NCBI GenBank assembly: GCA_964554795.1
Contig: CAZKQB010000004.1
Span: 35,758 to 99,757, forward strand
Length of the DNA stretch: 64,000 nt
Origin: SFHK01 sp964554795
Lineage (GTDB): Bacteria; Bacillota; Clostridia; Christensenellales; Aristaeellaceae
Direction of reading: 5' to 3'
Under the pieces are notes generated by a model. The model was not told the origin of the DNA and made no database searches. It worked only from the letters and a program-made list of their open reading frames with translations. Both the position numbers and the translations under genes were made by a program. Below, in pieces: positions 1-7,287 of the stretch (positions are counted from its first letter, which is position 1; every line of letters begins with the position of its first letter).

Positions 1-2
1 TA

Positions 3-37
3 CGCCTCCGCAGCCGATGGATTGCGGAGGCGTTTTT
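3..37 (+). terminator. Intrinsic terminator of an upstream gene
   Basis: Perfect 10-bp stem (3-12 with 23-32), a 10-nt loop and five T on the plus strand. It ends a transcript that enters from outside the window. Confidence 0.8.
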
Positions 38-135
38 GCGTGCAATTTGCTTGACGCGAGCGGTATCAGCTAGCATCGGAGGATGGCACGGCACGGAAGA
101 GCAGGATACCTACGCGTTTTGTGAGCATAAAAACG

Positions 136-165
136 TTGGATATACGCGCACGGGCGCGGTATAAT
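136..165 (+). promoter_or_regulatory. Sigma-A promoter for the membrane-anchored protein at 208
   Basis: TTGGAT at 136-141, an 18-nt spacer and TATAAT at 160-165, about 40 nt upstream of the start codon. Confidence 0.65.
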
Positions 166-207
166 GGGAAACCTGCGGCTTATATGCCGCGGGAGGGAGC
201 TTGAAGG

Positions 208-621
208 ATGAAAAAGAAGCCGATTTTGATTCTGGCAGGGGCTTTAGCGGTGCTTGCGCTGACGGTTGCTGTCGTTCTGATAATTCGAGGACGACAGAGT
301 GAGTTTGTCGGCAGCCGGGTGAAGAATTCGGATGCGTATCTTCTGGACATTCAGCGGATGAACGGGACGGACAGCCACGAGCTGACGCTTAAGAAGGGCG
401 ACTCGCTCGCGGTAACGTTTGAAATCGCGGGCGGCCAGCTGACCATGGAGATTACCGCGCCCGATGGCAGCGTGATCTATCAGGGCAACGGCACGGAGGC
501 CACCGAGTTTACGCTTGCCGTGCCCGAGGATGGCGTGTACATGATTTCGGTTCGCGCGGAGCGGGCGAAGGGCACGCTTCACGTGCGCCCTGCCAATCGC
601 GCGCAGGGGGATTTGGATTAA
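208..621 (+). CDS. Small membrane-anchored extracytoplasmic protein
   Basis: A 137-residue protein I do not recognise. A short lysine-rich start leads into one hydrophobic segment at about residues 5-26 (ILILAGALAVLALTVAVVLI), with no signal peptidase or lipobox motif, so it probably stays as an N-terminal anchor. The remaining ~110 residues look beta-rich and are likely outside the cell, with alternating strands such as LTMEITAPDGSVIYQG and a closing VYMISVRAERAKGTLHV, which resembles a small immunoglobulin-like or pre-peptidase-C-like sandwich. The gene has its own promoter and an AAGG/GGGAGG Shine-Dalgarno region. It is monocistronic, and no role can be assigned. Confidence 0.7.
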   Translation: MKKKPILILAGALAVLALTVAVVLIIRGRQSEFVGSRVKNSDAYLLDIQRMNGTDSHELTLKKGDSLAVTFEIAGGQLTMEITAPDGSVIYQGNGTEATEFTLAVPEDGVYMISVRAERAKGTLHVRPANRAQGDLD

Positions 622-860
622 AGGTCTGTACGTTCGGCTCATTCTCACAATAGGAAGGAATTGACATGAAGCGCCTGTGTCTGAGTGGCGGAACCGTTCC
701 ACGTCTCATCGTGTGAAGCGGGGGAGAGCGCCTTCTCATCGCACATGCAAAAGGTCAGCGATACGTATCTGTGACAAAACCGCCGCGCCTGATTTGCAGG
801 CAGGGGAGGCGGCGAAGGGTGCGCAGTAGGATGGACGGGACACGGATCGCTTGCATATAG

Positions 861-907
861 AAAACCCTCTCGGAAGCGAAAGAAAAGTTCGTTCCGAGAG
901 GGTTTTT
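861..907 (-). terminator. Bidirectional terminator of the XRE regulator gene
   Basis: AAAACCCTCTCGGAA (861-875) pairs with the complementary arm ending at 905 and is flanked by A and T runs, so it works on either strand. It lies just after the minus-strand gene ending at 917. The rest of 622-916 holds nothing I can identify. Confidence 0.8.
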
Positions 908-916
908 GCTGCGCGG

Positions 917-1912
917 TCAGTCCTTTTCCCCACTGCCCTTTACGGCCTTCAGAACCAGTATGATGGCGCCGTACAGCACGCCCGCGACAGCCCAGATGAA
1001 CCAGCTGTATTGCCCGTTGCCGTTCCCGCTGGGTCCGTAGGTATAAAGGAGGAATATTGCCGTGACCAGTAACCAGTAGCCGCCGCTCACCGCGCCGATG
1101 ACGGGATTTCTTGCCTTGCTGCGGCGGGTATATTCGCCATCCTCGAGCAGCTTTTCCGTGGCTGCCTGAATCGTGCCGCCGTACACGAACGCAAGGCAGC
1201 CGAGCCCGGCTATGACCATCAGCAGGCACATCGCGCCGACGTAGACAAAGTCGATCGTATTCAGGCATACGGCGACGAACAGCGGAAGCGCCGACAGGAT
1301 GCACAGAAGCGTGCCCACAAGATTCAGGCGGTGATAGGCTGCAGCGAACGCCTTGCGGCGCTCCTTTACCATGTCGCTTACGCCGTATTCGGTTTCAAAA
1401 GGCTCCTTCTCCAGAAATTCGTACTCCTTCACCCTCGCCCCGCAGGACAGAAACAGCGCTACAGCCACCGCTACAAGCACGACCAGAGCCGAAAGGCCGA
1501 TTCCAGCGGCAGCGTTTTCTGTAATGTGGAACTGGCTGTACTCGCTCATTGCGCCCAGCAGCATAAGCGGAATCGGAGACAGGATGCACAGGAACGTGGC
1601 AACCGCCATTTTCGGCGCGGCTGCCCGGCGCAGCGACAGATATTCGGAGGCCTGCTGCATCGTGACCCGGCGCAAGGGAGAGGCTGTATCCTCGCCAGAG
1701 GGCTCCGGCTCCTCCATGTCGTCCTTCAAAAGGTAGTCGGTCGTTACGCCGAACAGACGGCTCATCCGAAGAATTCGTTCGATGTCCGGCACGGACTGGG
1801 CGCTCTCCCATTTCGAGACGGATTGGCGGCTTACGTCCAGCTGCTCGGCAAGCTCCTCTTGAGACCATCCGGCCTTCTTGCGAAGCGCGATTACCTTGTC
1901 GGCAAAAATCAT
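917..1912 (-). CDS. XRE-family regulator with C-terminal membrane domain
   Basis: 331 residues. Residues ~5-65 form a classic Cro/CI-type helix-turn-helix (ALRKKAGWSQEELAEQLDVS, then RQSVSKWESAQSVPDIERI), ending in FGVTTDYLLKDD, typical of the Clostridia group that fuses XRE to membrane segments. After a ~45-residue linker come about six hydrophobic segments: two at ~105-160, two at ~200-255 and two near the C-terminus. This makes a membrane-tethered DNA-binding protein that could couple an envelope signal to transcription, although the signal is unknown. The ATG at 1912 follows a GGAGGAAG Shine-Dalgarno. No co-transcribed target is adjacent. HTH certain, overall role unassigned. Confidence 0.85.
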   Translation of the reverse strand: MIFADKVIALRKKAGWSQEELAEQLDVSRQSVSKWESAQSVPDIERILRMSRLFGVTTDYLLKDDMEEPEPSGEDTASPLRRVTMQQASEYLSLRRAAAPKMAVATFLCILSPIPLMLLGAMSEYSQFHITENAAAGIGLSALVVLVAVAVALFLSCGARVKEYEFLEKEPFETEYGVSDMVKERRKAFAAAYHRLNLVGTLLCILSALPLFVAVCLNTIDFVYVGAMCLLMVIAGLGCLAFVYGGTIQAATEKLLEDGEYTRRSKARNPVIGAVSGGYWLLVTAIFLLYTYGPSGNGNGQYSWFIWAVAGVLYGAIILVLKAVKGSGEKD

Positions 1913-2115
1913 AAATCTTCCTCCCTGTTTGGACGCATTTCCTGCGGCCCTTGTGGCACCTATCGTACGCCTTTCGGCGGTTGCGCACCAGAAATCCAGC
2001 CGTATAATTCGTCAACCAGCGGTTGCGATTGGTTGCGCAGCGCGAAAAAATCAGCACATTCCCGGAAACTGGCACATTTTCTGCCTCGGAGAGGAAAAAT
2101 CCAGCACATTCATGG

Positions 2116-3006
2116 TTAGCAGAGCGGCGTAGCTTCCTCAGTCTCGCCATTTTGCCGCGCGCGCAAAAGCGCCTGACTCATGCGCATGCCGCGGTCGGCG
2201 CAGTCTCGTGCGGTGCCGTTTTCGGCCAGCGCCAGCGCGATTCCGGCGCACATTGCGTCGCCCGCGCCGGTGGCCTGACAGGTGAACCGCTCTGCGGGGG
2301 CGATCGTGCCTGCGCCGGTGTCGTCCGCATAGTATACGCCGTCCGCGCCCATGGAGAGGATTACCCGCTTCACACCCAGCTTCAGAAGCGCCTGCGCGGC
2401 GGCTTCGCAGGTGGCTTCGCCGGTTAAAAGCAAGGCTTCGTCGCGGTTCGGCTTCAGCGCGTCCAGCCGCCCGAGCAGCGGACGTAGCCGGTTCGCCTTG
2501 ACTCCGCTCACCGGGTCGGCAACGACGGGCACGCGCAGATGCTCTGCCAGATAGGCAATGCAGGACATGGACAGATTCGCCTCCACGACGCACGCATCTG
2601 CCCGGTTCAAATCGGGCAGAACCGTCTCCAGATACGACACCGTCAGGCTTTCCATCAGCGCCATATCGTTCACGGCTACGGCCATGTCGCCGTCCGCTCC
2701 ATGCACAGACATGTAGCAGCTGCCTCTTCCATGCACGCGCCGTGCCATGGAGAGATCAATGCCCGCGTCCCGGCAGGCGGCCTCCAGAAGCTGCCCGACG
2801 AAATCGTCGGACACGCAGGTATACAGCTTCGCGTGGACTCCGGCGCGCGCCAGCCTTTCGGCGATGTTGCGTCCCACGCCGCCCGGCGCAAATCGGATAG
2901 CACCGAGGTTGGAATCGCGGGCGCGCAGCGGCGCGGACACGCTGCCGGTCACGTCCAGATTCATGCCGCCCACCACGGCAATCACAGGTCTTTTGCTGTT
3001 TTCCAT
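2116..3006 (-). CDS. PfkB-family carbohydrate or nucleoside kinase
   Basis: Ribokinase-like (PfkB) kinase of 296 residues. The N-terminal GGMNLDV and GGVGRNIAERLARAG motifs bind substrate, and the C-terminal ATGAGDAMCAGIA is PfkB signature 2 with the catalytic Asp. The DPVSGVKANRL segment and the overall pattern are closest to pseudouridine kinase (PsuK), but no PsuG glycosidase gene is adjacent, so substrate assignment is tentative; adenosine- or sugar-kinase activity is possible. The ATG at 3006 is chosen over a TTG at 3012 because AGAGGG sits six bases before the ATG. The gene stands alone. Confidence 0.8.
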   Translation of the reverse strand: MENSKRPVIAVVGGMNLDVTGSVSAPLRARDSNLGAIRFAPGGVGRNIAERLARAGVHAKLYTCVSDDFVGQLLEAACRDAGIDLSMARRVHGRGSCYMSVHGADGDMAVAVNDMALMESLTVSYLETVLPDLNRADACVVEANLSMSCIAYLAEHLRVPVVADPVSGVKANRLRPLLGRLDALKPNRDEALLLTGEATCEAAAQALLKLGVKRVILSMGADGVYYADDTGAGTIAPAERFTCQATGAGDAMCAGIALALAENGTARDCADRGMRMSQALLRARQNGETEEATPLC

Positions 3007-3253
3007 ACTCAACCCTCTTGCGCCTCCGCTTTTCTTTCATTTTGAATATGCCACGAAAATTAGGATTTCCGCCGGCGATAAAAGGCTCTTGGGATAAAGC
3101 TTTTTGTCGGCTCACCGGTTGAAGGGTCGGGAATTCACGTGCAGCGAATGGCGAAAGGGCATCTATATCCGCCGGATGGGCTTGGCTGCAGCTGCTTCGC
3201 AAGTTGCGAAGGAGTCGCTCGTCCGGATATGCAGCTTTGCCGGAAGGCGCTCT

Positions 3254-5608
3254 TCACCGCTTTTCGTTTTTCTCAAACCTCGCGATTTCCGCAAGGAACC
3301 GCTCGCCATACGCCTTCAGCTTCGCTTCGCCCACGCCGCTCACAAGAAGCATCTCCTCCCGGCTGTGCGGACGCTTCGCGCTCATGTCGCGCAGCGCCGC
3401 GTCGGTCAGAACCACGTAGGGAGGCACGCGCTTTTCCTCGGCGATTTTTGTGCGCAGCTTGCGCAGCGCCTGAAACAGCGCCTCGGCTTCGGTGGCGACC
3501 TTTGCCTCCGATTTTGACGCCCGGGCGGAACGGCGCTTTTTTGCCGTCTCGCCCTTTACCGCAGGCAGTGAGTAGTCCTTCATGCGCATGCTGCCGTCGA
3601 CCAGCGCCCGCGCGTTTGCACCGAGCTTCAGCACCGGATACTCGTCGCCTACGCGCTTTAAAAAGCCCTTTTCAACCATTCGGTCGATCAGCTGGGTGAT
3701 GGACGCGCGCTCATACTGCGAAAGCGCGCCGTAGCTACTCAGCCAGTCGAGGCGGTATTGCAGCAGGCGCTCCTCCTTGCTGCCTGCGAGCACGGCGGCG
3801 ACGACGCTGGCTCCGAAGCGTTGCCCGCATTCCGACACGCACTTCACGATGTTCAGTGCCACGGGCGTCACGTCGATATGTGCCTCCGGACGGGCGCAGT
3901 TGCCGCAGCGGTCGCATTTGCCGGACGTCTTTTCGCCAAAATAGCGCAGAATATATGCCCGCAGGCAGCCGTCGGTTCGGCAATAGCCCTGCATGGCGAT
4001 TAGACGCGTGCGCGCCTGCTCCCGAAGCTTCGAGGCCTCCTCTGGGCTGAGGTTCGATTCCTCGCCCATGTGGTCGATGAAGAAGCTCTGCGTGATCATA
4101 TCCTGCGCACTGTACAGAAGCACGCAGTCGGCGCGTTCGCCGTCGCGCCCCGCGCGCCCGGCCTCCTGATAGTAGCTTTCAATGTCCTTGGGCATGCTGT
4201 AGTGAATCACAAACCGTACGTCGGATTTGTCGATGCCCATGCCAAAGGCGTTCGTGGCTACCATAATGCCGCTGTCATCCATGGCAAACGCATCCTGATT
4301 GCGTCGGCGCTCATCGTCGCTCAGCCCGGCATGATAGCGCGTCGCGTTAAAGCCGTCGCGCTTCAGGCTGTCGCAGATTTCCTCTACCTGCTTGCGCGTG
4401 GCACAATAGATGATGCCGCTCATGCCGCGATAGCCGTTCAAAAGCTCAGCCAGTGCCTCGCGCTTGTTTGCAGGACGCAGCACGCGGTAATACAGGTTCG
4501 GACGGTCGAAGCCGGTGACCAGTTCAAACGGCTCGCAAAGCCCGATCAGGCGGCGAATGTCAGCGCGCACGCGCTCCGTCGCCGTGGCCGTGAAGGCGCA
4601 TAGCCGCGGGCGCGTCGGCAGGCGGCGAAGAAATTCCGGAATATCCAAATAGGCAGGGCGGAAATCCTGTCCCCACTGAGAGATGCAGTGCGCCTCGTCC
4701 ACGGCGACCATGCTGGGATTTACCTGTGCTGCCAGCGAAAGAAAGCGCTCCGTAAGCAGCCGCTCCGGCGCGACATAGATGATTTTATACCTGCCGTCGC
4801 GCGCATTGGCCAGCGCCGCCGCGGTTTGCCGCTCGGTAAGCGAGCTGTTCAGAAACGCCGCGGGCACGCCTGCCTGCGTGAGCGCGTTCACCTGATCCTT
4901 CATCAGCGAAATCAGCGGAGAGATCACGATGGCGCAGCCCTCCAAGGCTAGCGCGGGAATCTGGTAGCACAGGCTTTTGCCTGCGCCGGTGGGCATTACG
5001 CCAAGCACGTCCCGGCCGTCCAGAATGGCGCGGATAACGTCCTCCTGTCCCTCACGGAATGCGCTGTAGCCGTACACGCTTTTAAGAATCGCGTGAATGT
5101 CGCCCGTCACGGCCGCACGCGGACGGTTGCTTTCCCTTTCGCGCGGCAAATCGAAGGAGACGCGCCCTGTGCTCGACGCGGCCGCGTCCGAATCCTCGCC
5201 TAACCTGCTTGCAGGGCCGTGGAACGTTCTCGCCGCGTCGGCGGACGCGCTGCCGCGCAGGCTGTCCGATTGGACTGACGCAGGGGCGTCCGGCAGGGGC
5301 GATGTCTCCATCGGAACGGGCATATCTTCGTCGAAGGTGGGAAGATCCATGAACGCGGGCATTTCCGAAAGCTCGCATACCTCCGGAGGCTCGGGGGGCA
5401 GAGGAATTTCCTCCGGTATGGAGAAATCGTCTGCGCCGCGGGTGAGCATCTCCACCCACTTTTCGGGCGTGCAGACGTACAAAGGTGCACCCGCCTCGTT
5501 CAGCGCGCGAAAAAGAACCTCGTCGCCGCCTTCAAGGCGGCGGGCGGTACCGATCACTTCATATTCTTTGCCCGCGAAATCGCGGTAGCGGCCCGGTCGC
5601 GGAATCAT
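3254..5608 (-). CDS. recQ: ATP-dependent DNA helicase RecQ with N-terminal DUF1653 domain
   Basis: 784 residues. Residues 1-65 (RYRDFAGKEYEVIGTARR...VLFRALNE) match the DUF1653 pattern, followed by an acidic, low-complexity linker at ~66-165. The RecQ core has Walker A MPTGAGKS (205-212), DEAH (304-307), motif VI QEAGRAGRDG (~481-490), a zinc-binding set of Cys (C543, C548, C565, C568, C571), a winged-helix RQC region, and a C-terminal HRDC domain (~700-780). It unwinds DNA 3'-5' in recombinational repair. The start at 5608 has AAAGGAG eight bases upstream; the open frame further upstream has no good ribosome binding site. The DUF1653 fusion is unusual. Confidence 0.93.
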   Translation of the reverse strand: MIPRPGRYRDFAGKEYEVIGTARRLEGGDEVLFRALNEAGAPLYVCTPEKWVEMLTRGADDFSIPEEIPLPPEPPEVCELSEMPAFMDLPTFDEDMPVPMETSPLPDAPASVQSDSLRGSASADAARTFHGPASRLGEDSDAAASSTGRVSFDLPRERESNRPRAAVTGDIHAILKSVYGYSAFREGQEDVIRAILDGRDVLGVMPTGAGKSLCYQIPALALEGCAIVISPLISLMKDQVNALTQAGVPAAFLNSSLTERQTAAALANARDGRYKIIYVAPERLLTERFLSLAAQVNPSMVAVDEAHCISQWGQDFRPAYLDIPEFLRRLPTRPRLCAFTATATERVRADIRRLIGLCEPFELVTGFDRPNLYYRVLRPANKREALAELLNGYRGMSGIIYCATRKQVEEICDSLKRDGFNATRYHAGLSDDERRRNQDAFAMDDSGIMVATNAFGMGIDKSDVRFVIHYSMPKDIESYYQEAGRAGRDGERADCVLLYSAQDMITQSFFIDHMGEESNLSPEEASKLREQARTRLIAMQGYCRTDGCLRAYILRYFGEKTSGKCDRCGNCARPEAHIDVTPVALNIVKCVSECGQRFGASVVAAVLAGSKEERLLQYRLDWLSSYGALSQYERASITQLIDRMVEKGFLKRVGDEYPVLKLGANARALVDGSMRMKDYSLPAVKGETAKKRRSARASKSEAKVATEAEALFQALRKLRTKIAEEKRVPPYVVLTDAALRDMSAKRPHSREEMLLVSGVGEAKLKAYGERFLAEIARFEKNEKR

Positions 5609-5801
5609 GGGCTGTACTCCTTTGTGGTTTTGTAGAAAACGGCAATCCCCTGCCCGCATTCCATGTGCGAAGCATGGCGCAGAGGGCGAGCTTCGCATAG
5701 GCCGCCATGCGGAAAAATGCGTTGCGAATGCGACCTTTGGCAGGCTCGCCGGGAATGCAGATGCGGAGTGTGCAAGCTTAGTTTGCGGTGCGCAATACAG
5801 A

Positions 5802-5855
5802 GAAAAAGGAGGATTGCTCCCTGACCGAATGGTCAACCGGAGACAATCCCCCTTT
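5802..5855 (-). terminator. Terminator of the rpsF-ssb-rpsR operon
   Basis: Long imperfect hairpin (AAAGGAGGATTG pairs with CAATCCCCCTTT) with an internal TGACC/GGTCA stem. On the minus strand the 3' arm runs into a T tract (5802-5807). The remainder of 5609-5801 has no recognisable gene. Confidence 0.75.
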
Positions 5856-5918
5856 CGAGGTTTAAAGACAATACCGGGGCTCCGCTTCGCTCATGCGGCG
5901 CGGGCTTCGAGGATCGTC

Positions 5919-6173
5919 TTAGTCCGTGGTGTACGGCAGAAGCGCAATCTGACGCGCGCGTTTGATCGCGGTGGACAGCTGACGCTGATGCTTCGCACAG
6001 GTTCCGGACATGCGCCGGGGCAGAATCTTGCCGCGCTCACTGGTAAAGCGGCGCAGGCGAGCGATATCTTTGTAATCGATATGCTGGATCTTGTCTACGC
6101 AGAACGTGCAAACCTTCCTGCGCGGCTTGCGGCCGCGGGGACGGCGAGCGCGATCGCCTCTATCTTCAGACAT
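5919..6173 (-). CDS. rpsR: 30S ribosomal protein S18
   Basis: 84 residues, the normal S18 size. The Arg-rich N-terminus is followed by the family core CTFCVDKIQHIDYKDIARLR, RFTSERGKILPRR and TCAKHQRQLSTAIKRAR. It binds S6 and 16S rRNA in the platform of the small subunit. It is the last gene of the rpsF-ssb-rpsR operon, which is standard in Bacillota, and is probably co-regulated through the leader upstream of rpsF. Assignment is secure. Confidence 0.97.
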   Translation of the reverse strand: MSEDRGDRARRPRGRKPRRKVCTFCVDKIQHIDYKDIARLRRFTSERGKILPRRMSGTCAKHQRQLSTAIKRARQIALLPYTTD

Positions 6174-6211
6174 GCCTAATCCTCCTTTAATAGCGTAAGA
6201 AAGCGATGATA

Positions 6212-6646
6212 TTAGAACGGGAGCTCGTCGTCATCCACTTCCTGCATTTCGGCGGAGCGGGGCTGACCCACACCCTCCGAGGGCTCCGGCGGCAGCGGAA
6301 TATCGTCCGTACGCGGACGCCCGCCATCGTTCGGACCGCCAAGGAATTCCACCTCATCCGCGACGACCTCCGTTACGTGACGCTTCGATCCGTCCTGCGC
6401 ATCATAGGTACGGGTCTGAATGCTGCCCACGACCGCGCATTTGCGGCCCTTGGACAGGTAGCGGCCGCAAAGATCGGCCAGCTGACGCCAGGCAACGATG
6501 TTGATAAAATCCGCTTCACGCACACCCTGCTGGTTGGCAAACCGGCGGTTGACCGCGATAGAGAACGTGCAAACCGACGTTCCGCTTGCGGTGGTGCGCA
6601 TTTCGGGATCACGGGTCAGGTTTCCGATGAGAAACGCTTTGTTCAT
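6212..6646 (-). CDS. ssb: Single-stranded DNA-binding protein
   Basis: 144 residues. OB-fold N-terminus with MNKAFLIGNLTRDPEMR and FSIAVNRRFANQQG, a short Gly/Pro-rich tail and the invariant acidic tip DDELPF that recruits repair and replication proteins. It sits between rpsF and rpsR, as usual. The ATG at 6646 gives the canonical MNKAFLIG start; the GTG three codons earlier has no suitable Shine-Dalgarno spacing. Co-transcribed with S6 and S18. Confidence 0.97.
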   Translation of the reverse strand: MNKAFLIGNLTRDPEMRTTASGTSVCTFSIAVNRRFANQQGVREADFINIVAWRQLADLCGRYLSKGRKCAVVGSIQTRTYDAQDGSKRHVTEVVADEVEFLGGPNDGGRPRTDDIPLPPEPSEGVGQPRSAEMQEVDDDELPF

Positions 6647-6679
6647 AACAAGCACCTGCTTTCGGTTCCGGCCTGATTG

Positions 6680-7135
6680 TTACTCGATTTCAGCCTTGGG
6701 GGCTTCGGAATCAGCTTCCTCGGCAGGGGCTTCCGCAGGAGCGGCAGCCTCGGCGACGGGAGCGGCAGCGACCTCGACGGGCGCCTCAGCCGCGGGTGCG
6801 GCTTCACGCGCTACGAAGGGCTTCAGCGGCTCGCGCTTGGCGGGAATCGGGCCCTCAAAACGGATCACGAGGGAACGGAGAACGGCGTCTGCGATTCTGA
6901 AGTTACGCTCGAGCTCACGGGGAAGATCCGCGGGCGCAGTGATGTACATCAGTACATAATAACCCTCGGTCTTGTAGTTGATGGCATACGCCAGACGGCG
7001 CTTGCCCCACTCGTCTACGCGATCAACCGTGCCGCCATTCTGGGCGACGAGGTTGGAGAAGCGGTTGATGAGCTCACTACGCGCCTGCTCTTCAAGAGCG
7101 GTGTCGATGACGTACATGACTTCGTATTGGTTCAT
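6680..7135 (-). CDS. rpsF: 30S ribosomal protein S6 with extended acidic tail
   Basis: 151 residues. The first ~95 are canonical S6 (MNQYEVMYVIDTALEEQARS, YAINYKTEGYYVLMYI, LRSLVIRFEGP). The last ~50 residues are an Ala/Glu/Pro-rich extension, longer than in most S6 proteins. S6 pairs with S18 on the 16S platform. The ATG at 7135 is preferred over a GTG at 7147, which abuts the AGGAGG and would leave no spacing. It is the first gene of the operon, behind a strong promoter and a structured leader. Confidence 0.96.
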   Translation of the reverse strand: MNQYEVMYVIDTALEEQARSELINRFSNLVAQNGGTVDRVDEWGKRRLAYAINYKTEGYYVLMYITAPADLPRELERNFRIADAVLRSLVIRFEGPIPAKREPLKPFVAREAAPAAEAPVEVAAAPVAEAAAPAEAPAEEADSEAPKAEIE

Positions 7136-7158
7136 TTGCTTACTCACCTCCTTATGGA

Positions 7159-7190
7159 CTTGCGGCCCTGAACAGGTACCTCAGGGCAAG
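7159..7190 (-). promoter_or_regulatory. rpsF leader, S6:S18-binding hairpin
   Basis: On the minus strand, CTTGC and CCTGA pair with TCAGG and CAAG with unpaired GCC/CCG on the 3' side, just upstream of the rpsF Shine-Dalgarno. This is the layout of the known S6:S18 autoregulatory leader, whose hallmark is a CCG bulge mimicking the 16S rRNA site. Binding would block rpsF translation. Confidence 0.7.
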
Positions 7191-7205
7191 GATGCGCAAT
7201 TACAT

Positions 7206-7234
7206 ATTATATAAGAATGTCTTCCATCCGTCAA
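7206..7234 (-). promoter_or_regulatory. Sigma-A promoter of rpsF-ssb-rpsR
   Basis: TTGACG, a 17-nt spacer and TATAAT on the minus strand (-10 at 7206-7211, -35 at 7229-7234), about 70 nt before the rpsF start, so the transcript contains the leader hairpin. Confidence 0.85.
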
Positions 7235-7287
7235 TGCCTTTCCGGAAGCTTTAACCAAAACTCCACGCATGTGCCGCGAAGATTTGC

